A stretch of 64,000 bases of DNA from Arthrobacter globiformis. GTDB taxonomy: Bacteria > Actinomycetota > Actinomycetes > Actinomycetales > Micrococcaceae. Every line of letters begins with the position of its first letter. Within the stretch, counting starts at the first letter, position 1. The stretch is from NCBI RefSeq assembly GCF_030817195.1, contig NZ_JAUSYZ010000001.1, positions 3,782,001-3,846,000 of the forward strand. Reading direction: 5' to 3'. This document shows positions 33,257-41,545 of this stretch, in pieces. Below the pieces are notes generated by a model, which made no database searches, was not told where the DNA came from, and saw only the letters and a program-made list of their open reading frames with translations. Position numbers and translations under genes: made by a program.

Positions 33257-33970
33257 GTGAAGACCAGTACGCCCTCCTCCTCGATCGAGGATTACGTTAA
33301 GGTCATCTATTCCTTCACGGAATGGCAGGACAAGCCCATCACCTCCACCCAGCTTGCACAGCGCCTCGGGGTGGCCAATTCCTCGGTCTCCGAGATGGTG
33401 CGCAAGCTCAAGGACCAGGGCCTGGTCCTCCACAAGCCCTACAGCGCCATCACGCTCACGCCCCAGGGCGTCCGGCTTGCCCTCTCCATGGTCCGGCGGC
33501 ATCGGCTCATTGAGACCTACCTGGTCAAGGACCTGGGATACAGCTGGGACGAAGTCCACGACGAGGCCGAACAGCTGGAACACGCGGTCTCGGGCACGTT
33601 CATTGAGAGGCTGGCAGCCCGGCTGGGCAACCCGTCACGGGACCCGCACGGCGATCCCATCCCCGCGGCTGACGGAACCGTCCGGATGCCGTCGGCCCAC
33701 CGGATGATCGAGCTCGACGACGGCCACACCGGCAGGATCACCCGGATCAGCGATGAGAACCCGGAGCTGCTGCGCTACCTCGCCGCCGAAAAGATCAGCC
33801 TCGACGCCGACGTCGAGGTGCGCGGCCGCAAGCCCTTCGGCGGTGCGCTCGTGGTCCGCATCGGCTCCCCCGGGACCAGCCGCGACGTTGACCTCGCCGA
33901 CGAAGTGGCCTCCGCGCTGTGGATCCACAGCGACTCCGCGCATCCCGGCTGCCGCATGGCCGGCCTGTAG
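33257..33970 (+). CDS. DtxR/MntR family metal-dependent regulator with MntR-type ligand set
   Basis: A 237-residue regulator: winged helix (residues 8-70), dimerisation and metal domain (72-145) and C-terminal SH3-like/FeoA domain (about 160-230). Compared with DtxR/IdeR, the position of Met10 is Asp12 and that of Cys102 is Glu105 (in HDEAEQLEH). The other ligands are His82, Glu86, His101, Glu108 and His109. These two substitutions are the ones that distinguish manganese-responsive MntR from iron-responsive DtxR. The start GTG at 33257 is 7 nt after TAGGCT and has no Shine-Dalgarno, so a leaderless message is likely. A TAG stop ends the previous gene inside the same hexamer. Confidence 0.9.
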   Translation: MKTSTPSSSIEDYVKVIYSFTEWQDKPITSTQLAQRLGVANSSVSEMVRKLKDQGLVLHKPYSAITLTPQGVRLALSMVRRHRLIETYLVKDLGYSWDEVHDEAEQLEHAVSGTFIERLAARLGNPSRDPHGDPIPAADGTVRMPSAHRMIELDDGHTGRITRISDENPELLRYLAAEKISLDADVEVRGRKPFGGALVVRIGSPGTSRDVDLADEVASALWIHSDSAHPGCRMAGL

Positions 33971-33976
33971 GCGCAG

Positions 33977-34450
33977 GTGCGCGCTCCCCAGGCCGGTCGC
34001 ACCGGCGCCGCCCACAAGACGGGCTCCGGCTACGGTTGGCGGGTCTGGACTGCGGTGGCCGCCGGCGGGCTGCTGGGCACGGAGCTCCGGTACGTGCTCG
34101 GACTGCTGTTCCCGGACCAGCCGGGAGAATTGCCGTGGGCCACGCTCGGCATCAACATCGTTGGCAGCTTCGTGCTGGCTGCCCTCACCACCATCTGGAT
34201 CGCGCGGCCGCAGACCGCGTTCTGGCTCCGTGCGGCGATCGGGCCGGGCGTGCTGGGCTCTTTCACCACCTTTTCCGCCGTCGTATTTTCCGCGGACCAG
34301 CTGACCCGATTCGGGCTCCCCGCCGTGGGATTTCTCTATCTGGGGCTGTCCGTCCTGCTGGGGCTGGCGGCGGCCGCCGCCGGGTGGCGGACCGGCAGGG
34401 TGCTGGGTGCTCCCGGTAGCTTCGACGGCACTGGTGCGGTGAGCCCGTGA
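33977..34450 (+). CDS. crcB: Fluoride channel CrcB/Fluc, subunit 1
   Basis: A 157-residue four-helix fluoride exporter. Family motifs GGLLGTELRYVLG, NIVGSFVLAAL and PGVLGSFTTFSAVVFS are all present; the last carries the conserved Gly-Ser-Thr-Thr-Phe box. A GTG start lies 6 bp after the MntR-type gene. It overlaps a second crcB by 4 nt (GTGA). Paired Fluc genes in Gram-positive bacteria form antiparallel heterodimers that expel fluoride. No fluoride riboswitch is visible upstream. Confidence 0.93.
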   Translation: MRAPQAGRTGAAHKTGSGYGWRVWTAVAAGGLLGTELRYVLGLLFPDQPGELPWATLGINIVGSFVLAALTTIWIARPQTAFWLRAAIGPGVLGSFTTFSAVVFSADQLTRFGLPAVGFLYLGLSVLLGLAAAAAGWRTGRVLGAPGSFDGTGAVSP

Positions 34451-34812
34451 CGGCGCTCCTCGTGGGCCTCTTCGGCATCGCCGGGGCCCTCACCAGGTTC
34501 GCCGTGGATGGCTGGCTGGCCGGGCTCCCGTCGCCGCGGCGGCACTGGCCCTGGGCTACCCTGCTGGTCAACGTGGCCGGCTCGTTCGTGATCGGGCTAT
34601 CCGTGGGCGTCACTGCGGTTTTCGGCCCTGAATGGCACTCTGCCCTGGCCACCGGGTTCGCCGGCGGCCTGACCACTTTCAGCTCCTGGACCACTGCCAC
34701 GGTGCGGCTGGCCAGTGAACGGCGCTACCTCGCCGCCGCCGCCAACATCCTCGCCAACCTGCTGCTGGGGCTGGCTGCGGCCGCGGCGGGGCTTGCCATT
34801 AGCGGCGGCTAG
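34447..34812 (+). CDS. crcB: Fluoride channel CrcB/Fluc, subunit 2
   Basis: A 121-residue paralogue of the preceding channel: FGIAGALTRFAVDG, LLVNVAGSFVIGLS and TGFAGGLTTFSSWTTATV. Start at the GTG at 34447 overlapping the first subunit. The last codons and stop lie inside a 19-bp tandem repeat. Confidence 0.93.
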   Translation: MTALLVGLFGIAGALTRFAVDGWLAGLPSPRRHWPWATLLVNVAGSFVIGLSVGVTAVFGPEWHSALATGFAGGLTTFSSWTTATVRLASERRYLAAAANILANLLLGLAAAAAGLAISGG

Positions 34813-34872
34813 CCGGATTAGCGGGGGCTAGCCGGATTAGCGGGGGCTAGCCGGATTAGCGGGGCTAACCGG
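34804..34872. repeat. Tandem 19-bp repeat at the convergent ends of crcB and the MFS gene
   Basis: The unit GCGGGGGCTAGCCGGATTA occurs twice perfectly (34821-34839 and 34840-34858). An imperfect copy precedes it (34804-34820) and a diverged one follows (34859-34872). The stop codons of both convergent genes fall inside it, and each unit contains the palindrome GGCTAGCC. Confidence 0.9.
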
Positions 34873-36240
34873 CACCGGGTTGCGGATTCCGACGGCGGAG
34901 CAGACCCCACCCAGCAACAGCAGCGCCGCCGTAGCCAGCAGCGCACGGTGCAGGCCCGGCGTCGTCAGCTCGGGACCGACAATGAAGCCCGCAAACGCGA
35001 TGCAGACCAGGCCGGCGATTCGTGAGACCGCATTGTTCACCGCGGAGCCCACGCCCGCCTGCTTCTCAGGCACGGATCCCAGGATGGCCGCCGTCAGGGG
35101 TGCCACCGTCATGGACAGGCCGAGGCCGAAAACCACCTGCCCGGGCAGGATCTGGGTCCAGTAGTTCAGGGAGCCGCCAACGGACAGAGTGAGCAGGAAA
35201 CCGGCCGCACACAGCACCGGCCCGGCAGTCATGAACCACCGCGGCCCGTACTTGCCGGCGAGGCCCCCGAAGAACGATGCCAGCAGCATCAGGATCACCG
35301 TGGAGGGCAGCAGAGCCAGGCCGGCGGTGGTCGCCTTCATGCCGCCCACCTGCTGGATGTAGATGCCCAGTGCAAAAAACCCGAGGGAAAACCCGCCGTA
35401 GATCGCGGCGGTGGCGATGTTGCCCCAGCCGAAGTTGCGCACCGTGAACATGCGCAGGGGCAGGAGCGGCGCGGCCGACCGCGATTCATGGACGAGGAAA
35501 AGCACCGTGGCGACGAGACCTGCGGCCAGCGGCAGCCAGACCTGCGGGCTGCCCCACCCCGCGCTCCCCTGCTCGATCAGACCATAGACCGGTCCGCCAA
35601 GCGCAACGACCGCCAGGAGTGCCCCGGCAATGTCGATGCCGGCAGAGCTGGTGGCAGCATCCGCCTTCCGCAGCTTGGCCAGGACAGGCCAGATGGCGGC
35701 CGCCGGCAGGACGTTGACGAAGAAGATGACCCGCCACGAGAGCAGGTCCACCGATACGCCCCCAATCAAAGGGGCCACGACGGCGGCGGCGCTTGTCCAC
35801 GCCGACCATTTACCGATGGCCGACCCCTGCGCGGCACTGTCGAAGTGGCTGACGATCAGCGCCAGCGAGCTGGGCACCAGGAGTGCTCCCGCCACTCTCT
35901 GCAGCCCCCGGCTGACGACCAGAATTTCCCCGGTCCACGCTGCCCCGCAGAGGATCGAGGTGAGGGCAAAGCCGCCCAGCCCCCACTGCAGCACACGCAC
36001 CCGCCCGAAGTGGTCCGACAGCGAGCCTGCCGCCAGGATGAGAGCGCCCAGCGTCAGGAGGTAGGCATCCACCACCCACTGCTGGATGCGCAGCCCGCCA
36101 CCGAGTTCCCTGCCGATGGCGGGCAGCGCCAGACTGACGACGAAGCTGTCGAGGATCGCCATGAAGGACGCCACTATCGCGACCGTCAGTACCTGTCGCT
36201 GGAGGCGTGTGGGCGCGGTGGTCTGGCTGGCATCGCTCAT
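34837..36240 (-). CDS. MFS transporter, DHA2 (EmrB/QacA-like) drug exporter family
   Basis: A 467-residue multipass transporter with about 12-14 predicted helices. Motif A-like GSLSDHFGRVRVLQWG lies between helices 2 and 3, and DHA2 motif D1-like ILDSFVVSLALPAIGREL in helix 1. Drug/proton antiport is typical of the family, but the substrate is unknown. The C-terminal residues SPANPASPR are encoded by the tandem repeat, so the tail length may vary between strains. It is divergent from a small zinc-ribbon-like gene. Confidence 0.9.
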   Translation of the reverse strand: MSDASQTTAPTRLQRQVLTVAIVASFMAILDSFVVSLALPAIGRELGGGLRIQQWVVDAYLLTLGALILAAGSLSDHFGRVRVLQWGLGGFALTSILCGAAWTGEILVVSRGLQRVAGALLVPSSLALIVSHFDSAAQGSAIGKWSAWTSAAAVVAPLIGGVSVDLLSWRVIFFVNVLPAAAIWPVLAKLRKADAATSSAGIDIAGALLAVVALGGPVYGLIEQGSAGWGSPQVWLPLAAGLVATVLFLVHESRSAAPLLPLRMFTVRNFGWGNIATAAIYGGFSLGFFALGIYIQQVGGMKATTAGLALLPSTVILMLLASFFGGLAGKYGPRWFMTAGPVLCAAGFLLTLSVGGSLNYWTQILPGQVVFGLGLSMTVAPLTAAILGSVPEKQAGVGSAVNNAVSRIAGLVCIAFAGFIVGPELTTPGLHRALLATAALLLLGGVCSAVGIRNPVPVSPANPASPR

Positions 36241-36262
36241 GACTTACCGTATCGTGGACTGG

Positions 36263-36625
36263 ATGATCAGCAGACGTGATGCGGCAATTGCCCTGGATGT
36301 ACCACTGGAAATGGCGCAGCGCCACGGCATTCCCAAGCTTCTGACGGAAGCCGAGCTGGGCGAGCTGCTGGACAATCCCCCCGCCTGGCTCGTCCAGTCC
36401 CGCGCCAACCGGACAGGGAAAAGGCCGGTGTGGGTGCATCTCGTCTGCGCGGTCTGTGGTTACGAGGAGGCGGCCCGGCCAAAGAAGTGGTGGCCCGAGT
36501 TCACGTATGTCGTTTGCGACCATCACCGGCCCTCCGAAGTTCCCCGGCCGGCGCCCGGGTTCATACGGAGCGAGTTCGACGGCGTGGGCACCAGGTTCGT
36601 GGGAATCGCCGACGTCGCTGGCTGA
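36263..36625 (+). CDS. Hypothetical protein with zinc-ribbon-like cysteines
   Basis: A 120-residue protein of unknown family. A helical N-terminus resembles a small HTH-like segment (MISRRDAAIALDVPLEMAQRHG in two parts), and a central CAVCGYEEAA...VVCDHH set of Cys and His could bind one zinc. TATCGT ends 7 nt before the ATG, so the mRNA is likely leaderless. It is divergent from the MFS gene. The function is not recognised; DNA- or RNA-binding is only a guess. Confidence 0.7.
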   Translation: MISRRDAAIALDVPLEMAQRHGIPKLLTEAELGELLDNPPAWLVQSRANRTGKRPVWVHLVCAVCGYEEAARPKKWWPEFTYVVCDHHRPSEVPRPAPGFIRSEFDGVGTRFVGIADVAG

Positions 36626-36752
36626 CGCGGGAGTCGCTGGCTGACGGGTGGCCTGTGCAGGGGGCGAAGCCGGGCAGTTACATTTGGGCTGGAACAGGCG
36701 TAATTTACGTAGGGAGGGGCACCCTCCTGCCCCTCAGACGAGGGAGCACGCC

Positions 36753-36890
36753 ATGCCGGACAAGTCGCCGCACCAGCAGCAGCAGCACAAAAAAGCAGCC
36801 AAGACCATCAAGCAGAAACGCGCGGACAAGAAGGCCAAGGCCCCCATCGAAGGAGCCCCGGACCCTGTGGCGCATCTGAAGAAACGCTGA
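36753..36890 (+). CDS. 45-residue Lys/Gln-rich small protein
   Basis: Begins MPDKSPHQQQQHKKAAKTIK and ends APDPVAHLKKR. It has no hydrophobic segment, is strongly basic and is probably disordered. AGGGAG lies 6 nt before the ATG, and a very strong terminator follows, which supports a real short gene. The function is unknown; nucleic-acid association is possible from its charge. Confidence 0.7.
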   Translation: MPDKSPHQQQQHKKAAKTIKQKRADKKAKAPIEGAPDPVAHLKKR

Positions 36891-36900
36891 TTGCCGGAAA

Positions 36901-36951
36901 ACACAGACAACGGGGTGGCCAGGGAACTCCTGGCCACCCCGTTGTTTGTGT
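36901..36951. terminator. Strong bidirectional terminator
   Basis: A perfect 16-bp stem (36908-36923 with 36929-36944) has a GAACT loop and is extended by partly paired flanks. It separates the 45-residue gene from the convergent protease gene. Confidence 0.92.
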
Positions 36952-36964
36952 CCGGTTCCTGTAC

Positions 36965-37948
36965 CTATCCCCAGTCCGCCATTTCCCCCGGAACCGCTGA
37001 CACGTCGGTCAGGTGCCCGTCGCGAAGGACGGATATGTTCATCGGGACGCCGATGGCCTCGGCAAAAAGCAGTTTCTGCAGGCTCTCGGCATTGCTGACA
37101 GCACGGGAGCCTACCCGCAGCAGCACATCGCCGGTCCGCAGACCTGCCTGCTCCGCAGGGGAAGCGGGCAGGACCTCCACCACGCGCAGCCCCTCCCTCT
37201 GGCCGGTGCGGACCACCTCGCTCGCACCCAGACGGATCGGCGTGCTGACCACGCCGAGATAGGCGCGCCGGACCCGGCCGTCCGACAGGAGCGCGGAGAT
37301 GATCCGGCGCGACGTGCTGTTGATGGGAACGGCCAGCCCCAGCCCGGCACCGGCCACCGCGGTGTTGATTCCCACGATCCGGCTTCGTGAGTCAGCCAGT
37401 GCCCCGCCGGAACTGCCGGCATTCAAGGCGGCGTCGGTCTGGATGACATCCTCAATGACCCTGCGGTTGCGTCCGGCCCAGACCGGGATGGCGCGCCCCA
37501 GACCGCTGACCACACCTGCCGTCACCGAGCCCGACAGTCCCAGCGGGTTCCCGACCGCTATCACCAGCTGCCCCACCTGCAGAGACTCCGCATCACCGAA
37601 CTCCGCCGGCGCGACATGCGGGGCGCGGCCCCGGACCACAGCGAGATCGGACAACGGATCCGCGCCCACCACCTCAAGATCAGTACCGGAGCCGTCACCG
37701 AAGACGGCACGTCCTTTCTGAGTCCCGGCCACCACGTGGGCGTTGGTCAGCAGGTAGCCATCCTCGGTGAAAAGGACCGCGGATCCCGCGCCGACCCGGA
37801 ACCGTCCGTTGCGCCGGTTCCCCGTCATCTCAATGGCGGCCACATGGGGTGTGACCGTCCTGGCCACCCTGATAACGGTCTCCGAATAGGAGTCGAGAGC
37901 CGCGCCGTCGTCGACGGGACCCGGTTCGTTTGCAGCCGCCGTGGACAT
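36965..37948 (-). CDS. S1C serine protease with PDZ domain (HtrA/DegP-like)
   Basis: A 327-residue trypsin-fold protease with an intact triad: His in LLTNAHVVAG, Asp in DPLSDLAVV and Ser in NAGSSGGAL. A C-terminal PDZ domain (about residues 225-320, GLRVVEVLPASPAEQAGLRTGD) follows. I chose the ATG at 37948 (MSTAAANEPGPVDDG), with GGGAGG 7 nt upstream. It has neither a signal peptide nor a transmembrane helix, unlike most HtrA proteins, so a cytoplasmic location is implied unless translation begins further upstream. The likely role is protein quality control. Confidence 0.9.
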   Translation of the reverse strand: MSTAAANEPGPVDDGAALDSYSETVIRVARTVTPHVAAIEMTGNRRNGRFRVGAGSAVLFTEDGYLLTNAHVVAGTQKGRAVFGDGSGTDLEVVGADPLSDLAVVRGRAPHVAPAEFGDAESLQVGQLVIAVGNPLGLSGSVTAGVVSGLGRAIPVWAGRNRRVIEDVIQTDAALNAGSSGGALADSRSRIVGINTAVAGAGLGLAVPINSTSRRIISALLSDGRVRRAYLGVVSTPIRLGASEVVRTGQREGLRVVEVLPASPAEQAGLRTGDVLLRVGSRAVSNAESLQKLLFAEAIGVPMNISVLRDGHLTDVSAVPGEMADWG

Positions 37949-38093
37949 GGCTTGCCTCCCTACCGCTGGGTTTGGAATCGCTGGATTCGTGATACCTGTC
38001 ACAACCCCGCCGGCAGGGCGGGTAGTCCCGTGCGGGCTACGCCGTGGGTGAACAGCGACGGTTGCAGCCGGCCGGGTCAGCAGCTTAAACAAA

Positions 38094-38121
38094 GAACGCC
38101 CGGACCGAGGTCCGGGCGTTC
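38094..38121 (-). terminator. Terminator of ssrA
   Basis: A perfect 13-bp stem, GAACGCCCGGACC with GGTCCGGGCGTTC, is followed on the minus strand by TTTGTTTAAG. It lies 20 bp after the tmRNA 3' end. Confidence 0.92.
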
Positions 38122-38140
38122 CCCGTCAGGTAACGGGATT

Positions 38141-38509
38141 TGGTGGAGATGGGGGGAATTGAACCCCCGTCCGATGTCGTGTTGTCAGGGCTTCTCCGGG
38201 CGCAGTTTGCGTCGGATTTTCTCGGCCCCAGCCGTCCTGCAAACAGGCGGCTGATCCGGGCCCAGTCATCTAAGAGTCCCGTTTACTCCGATGACGGGAG
38301 CAAACAGCAGTGGCTATCTAAATGACGCCAGGATCCGGGGCGATAGCATCCCCGGGCTGACGGACTGAACTACTGCTTAGGCAGCGAGTTCGAAGTCAGT
38401 GCGCTTAGATTCGGCACTTATTGGTTTGCAGACAGCGTTTACGAGATAATTCTGCATCCTCGGCCCGCTTCACCTGTCGCGACTAACATCGTCGAAACCG
38501 ATCATCCCC
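38141..38509 (-). ncRNA. ssrA: Transfer-messenger RNA (tmRNA)
   Basis: On the minus strand the RNA begins GGGGATGATCGGTTTCGACG and ends with the T-arm GGGGGTTCAATTCCCCC and ATCTCCACCA. Its 5' GGGGATG pairs with 3' CATCTCC to form the tRNA-like acceptor stem. The tag frame at 38415-38377 encodes AESKRTDFELAA followed by TAA. Together with SmpB, encoded just upstream, it rescues stalled ribosomes and marks the product for proteolysis. At 369 nt the length is normal for actinobacteria. Confidence 0.96.
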
Positions 38510-38631
38510 GTATTTTGTTACCAAACCGGCCAGGCGCAGGTTCAGAACCTCATCCTTGCCGGACTACCAATCATAACGCATCGGGACGCCAATTCATTCC
38601 AGCCGGTGCACCGCGCGTCGGCCGTGCAGCC

Positions 38632-39102
38632 CTAGCGCCGGTTGCGTTCCCGCATGACGCGGAGGGCCTCGCGCTTGTCCTGCTGTTCGCGAAGGGTCTG
38701 GCGCTTGTCGTAGTCCTTCTTACCGCGCGCGATGCCGATTTCCACCTTGGCCCGGCCGTCCACGAAATACAGCTGCAGCGGCACAATGGTGAAGCCCGAC
38801 TCGCGGATCTTGTGCGAAATCTTGATGAGCTCCTCGCGGTGCAGCAGGAGTTTCCGCCGCCGGCGAGCTGCATGGTTGGTCCAGCTGCCCTGGTTGTACT
38901 CAGGGATGTGGATGCCTTCCATCCAGAGCTCGTCGTTGTAGAACGTGCAGAACCCGTCGACCATGGACGCGTGGCCTTCGCGGAGGGACTTCACCTCCGT
39001 CCCCATGAGCGCGATGCCCGCCTCGTAGGTGTCCATGACGTGGTAGTCGTGCCGGGCCTTCCGGTTGGTGGCCACGACTTTACGGCCACTTTCTTTGGGC
39101 AC
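38632..39102 (-). CDS. smpB: SsrA-binding protein SmpB
   Basis: A 156-residue SmpB: NRKARHDYHVMDTYEAGIALMGTEVKSL in overlapping blocks, then the OB-barrel core and the basic C-terminal tail (KKDYDKRQTLREQQDKREALR) that probes the mRNA channel. Start is GTG at 39102. It lies 122 bp upstream of ssrA on the same strand. Confidence 0.97.
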   Translation of the reverse strand: MPKESGRKVVATNRKARHDYHVMDTYEAGIALMGTEVKSLREGHASMVDGFCTFYNDELWMEGIHIPEYNQGSWTNHAARRRRKLLLHREELIKISHKIRESGFTIVPLQLYFVDGRAKVEIGIARGKKDYDKRQTLREQQDKREALRVMRERNRR

Positions 39103-39217
39103 GGTTCAACTCCTCAGTTCTCGGTACTGGCTGTTCCGGCGGCACCGGAACAAAGTCTTACTATTCTACGGCAGGTGCGCCGGCTGGCCCGCGTCGCCAG
39201 GCAGCCGGCGCCCCACG

Positions 39218-40606
39218 TCAGAGCAGGCGCATCGGGTCAACCGCTTCGCCGTTCAGCCAGGTCTCAAAGTGCGAGTGGCAGCCCGTGGAGTTTCCGGTGG
39301 TACCTGAGTAGGCGATGAGCTGCCCCTGGCTGACCTGCTGGCCGACGGAGACCACCACGCTGGTGTTGTGGTAGTAGATCGTGGTCAGCGAGTTGCCCTG
39401 GACCACGCCGTGCGAGATTTTGACGTTGTTTCCGCCGCCGTCGTCCGCCCAGCCGGCTGAGAAAACGGTCCCGGCTGCGGCCGCGTACACCGGCGTGCCG
39501 CAGGCGGCGCCGAAGTCTATGCCCGTGTGCATGTAGCCGCCCGTGCCGTAGAAGTCGATGGTGCCGGGCGGCGTCGCACGCCATCCAAACCCGGAGGTGA
39601 TGGGCACGCTGTCCGGGAACGGGTGGCGGAGGCCAAAGGCCGACGGCGGCCCTGCCACGGGCGGCACGTAAGGCTTTGGTTCTTCACCTTTGGCCTTCGC
39701 TGCCGCGGCGGCAGCGGCGGCGATCCGGCGCTGCTCGGCGAGCCACGCCTCGCGCAGCTTGCGGTCACGCTCAACGATTTCGGCAGCGACGGCGTCCTGG
39801 CGTGCCTTGACGGCTGCCAGCTTCTTCTTGATTCCGGGCTTGGCGGCCTCGAGTTGGTTGTTCAGGCGGGTGGTGTCGGCGATGAGCTTGTCCACCTTGG
39901 CTTTCTTGGCGGCGGCCTCGTCGCGGGCGGCTTTCTCCTTGGCAAGCGCCGCGTCAGCCTTCGCCTTGAGGTCCTTGATCTCGGCTTCGACTGCCTGCAG
40001 CCGGGCCTGCGAGTTCACGTTGGTGGCGTTCTGCTGGGTGAGCTTGTCCATCGCGGAGTTCTGGCTGCGCAGCGCCTGGTCGGCCAGGTCCATCGTCTCT
40101 GTGAGGCTGCCGGTGTTGTTGGAACCGAAGAAGAGGGTGAGGTCCGAGGGCACGCCGCCGGACTTGTAGGCCTGGGTGGCGATCTGGCCGATCAGTTTCT
40201 TCGTGCTGGCGATCTTCTGCTTGTCCGCATCCAACTGCTGGGTGATCTTGGCCTTGTTCTGCTGCGCGAGATCCACCCTGGCCGCGAGGGCTTCCACTTC
40301 CTTGACGGCACTCGCCACGCGGCCCTGGGCCTCGAGCAGCGCCTGCTGCGCGGCCGGAAGCTGTCCGCGGTAGATCACGAGGTCCCCGGCCGCCTTGGAA
40401 ATTTTTGCATCGACGAATTCGAGCGACTGCTGGACCCGGACGGCTTCGGCCTTCAGGGCGGCCTGCTGGTCCTCAAGGTCGTCCGCGAAGGCGGCTGGCG
40501 CTGACGCACCCAGGCTCGCGGCTAGCATGAGTGCCACTGCGGCACTGAGAATCCTGCGCTGGCGCCCCGCCGGGCTCTTTCGAATGGGCCTGCCGGAACT
40601 CGTCAT
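39218..40606 (-). CDS. Secreted M23 peptidoglycan endopeptidase with coiled coil (FtsEX partner)
   Basis: A 462-residue protein with a signal peptide (SAAVALMLAASLGASAPAAFA, cleavage near residue 41). A long coiled coil (about residues 45-285), rich in Ala, Lys and Glu, is followed by a C-terminal LytM/M23 domain with intact zinc ligands in HTGIDF and CHSHFE. I start at the ATG at 40606, with GAAGGA upstream. The gene directly follows ftsX, and the architecture resembles EnvC/PcsB-type hydrolases activated by FtsEX. Unlike EnvC, the LytM site is not degenerate, so it may cut peptidoglycan itself. Confidence 0.92.
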   Translation of the reverse strand: MTSSGRPIRKSPAGRQRRILSAAVALMLAASLGASAPAAFADDLEDQQAALKAEAVRVQQSLEFVDAKISKAAGDLVIYRGQLPAAQQALLEAQGRVASAVKEVEALAARVDLAQQNKAKITQQLDADKQKIASTKKLIGQIATQAYKSGGVPSDLTLFFGSNNTGSLTETMDLADQALRSQNSAMDKLTQQNATNVNSQARLQAVEAEIKDLKAKADAALAKEKAARDEAAAKKAKVDKLIADTTRLNNQLEAAKPGIKKKLAAVKARQDAVAAEIVERDRKLREAWLAEQRRIAAAAAAAAKAKGEEPKPYVPPVAGPPSAFGLRHPFPDSVPITSGFGWRATPPGTIDFYGTGGYMHTGIDFGAACGTPVYAAAAGTVFSAGWADDGGGNNVKISHGVVQGNSLTTIYYHNTSVVVSVGQQVSQGQLIAYSGTTGNSTGCHSHFETWLNGEAVDPMRLL

Positions 40607-40630
40607 GGGCATTCCTTCGGTGAGCATGGC

Positions 40631-41545
40631 CTACACCCTCAAGTATCGGCGGAGCGTGAGCAGAGATGAAGTGCCCGCCAGAACAACACCCAGCCCCACC
40701 AGGGCCGGGGCGAGGAGCAGGGTCTGTGCCGGCGAGATGAACGCTGTGTCCGGATATTGCTTGGACAGGTACTCGCCCAGGAAGAAGTGGGCCACGGCCC
40801 ACAGCGTTCCGGACGCGAGGGCCGCGCCGATGACCGCGGCGATTACGCCTTCGAGGATGAAGGGCAGCTGGATCACTGTCTTTGACGCTCCCACGAGCCG
40901 CATGATCCCGGTTTCCCGGCGCCGGCTGAACGCCGAGAGCCGGATCGTGGTGGCGATGAGCAGGATAGCGCACACCGTCATCACTCCGGCGATGATCACC
41001 GCGACGAGGGACGCCGCGTTCATCACGGAGAAGAGCCGCTCCAGGACCTGCCTCTGGTCGATGACGGTTTCCACGCCCGGCTGCGAGGCGAAAGTCTCGC
41101 TGATGATCTGGTACTTCTCGGGGTCCTTCATGTTGATCCGGAATGAGGCGGGAAGCTGGTCCGGCGTGACCGAATCGACGATGGGAGAGTTCGAGAACTG
41201 CTCCTTGAAGTGCTTGTAGGCGTCGTCCTTGGACTCGAACTGGAAGTCGTTGATGTACTGGGCGACTGCGGGCGATTCCAGCAGGGTCCGCACGTTGTCC
41301 TGCTGTTCGGCCGTCACCGGACCCGAGGCGCAGCCGGCCGCCGTCGACCCTTCCCCGCAAAGGAAGATGGCCACCTGGACCTTGTCGTACCAGTAGCCCT
41401 TCATCTGGTTGATCTGGAGTTGGAGCATCCCCGCCGCACCCACGAAGGTCAGGGACACGAAGGTGACCAGGATGACGGAGACGACCATCGACAGGTTGCG
41501 TCGCAGGCCGCCGCCGATCTCGCCGAGGATGAACTGGAGCCTCAC
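40631..41545 (-). CDS. ftsX: Cell division permease-like protein FtsX
   Basis: A 304-residue membrane protein. The N-terminal helix is at about residues 20-45, a large extracellular domain spans about 50-165, and three C-terminal helices complete the FtsX fold (FSRRRETGIMRLVGASKT cytoplasmic loop). It transmits ATP-driven changes from FtsE to a cell-wall hydrolase. A GTG start overlaps the ftsE stop by 4 nt. Confidence 0.95.
   Translation of the reverse strand: MRLQFILGEIGGGLRRNLSMVVSVILVTFVSLTFVGAAGMLQLQINQMKGYWYDKVQVAIFLCGEGSTAAGCASGPVTAEQQDNVRTLLESPAVAQYINDFQFESKDDAYKHFKEQFSNSPIVDSVTPDQLPASFRINMKDPEKYQIISETFASQPGVETVIDQRQVLERLFSVMNAASLVAVIIAGVMTVCAILLIATTIRLSAFSRRRETGIMRLVGASKTVIQLPFILEGVIAAVIGAALASGTLWAVAHFFLGEYLSKQYPDTAFISPAQTLLLAPALVGLGVVLAGTSSLLTLRRYLRV

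Noticed and set aside
33971..33976. Fluoride riboswitch upstream of crcB
   Set aside because: Only 6 bp separate the regulator stop from crcB, and no aptamer-like sequence is visible nearby.
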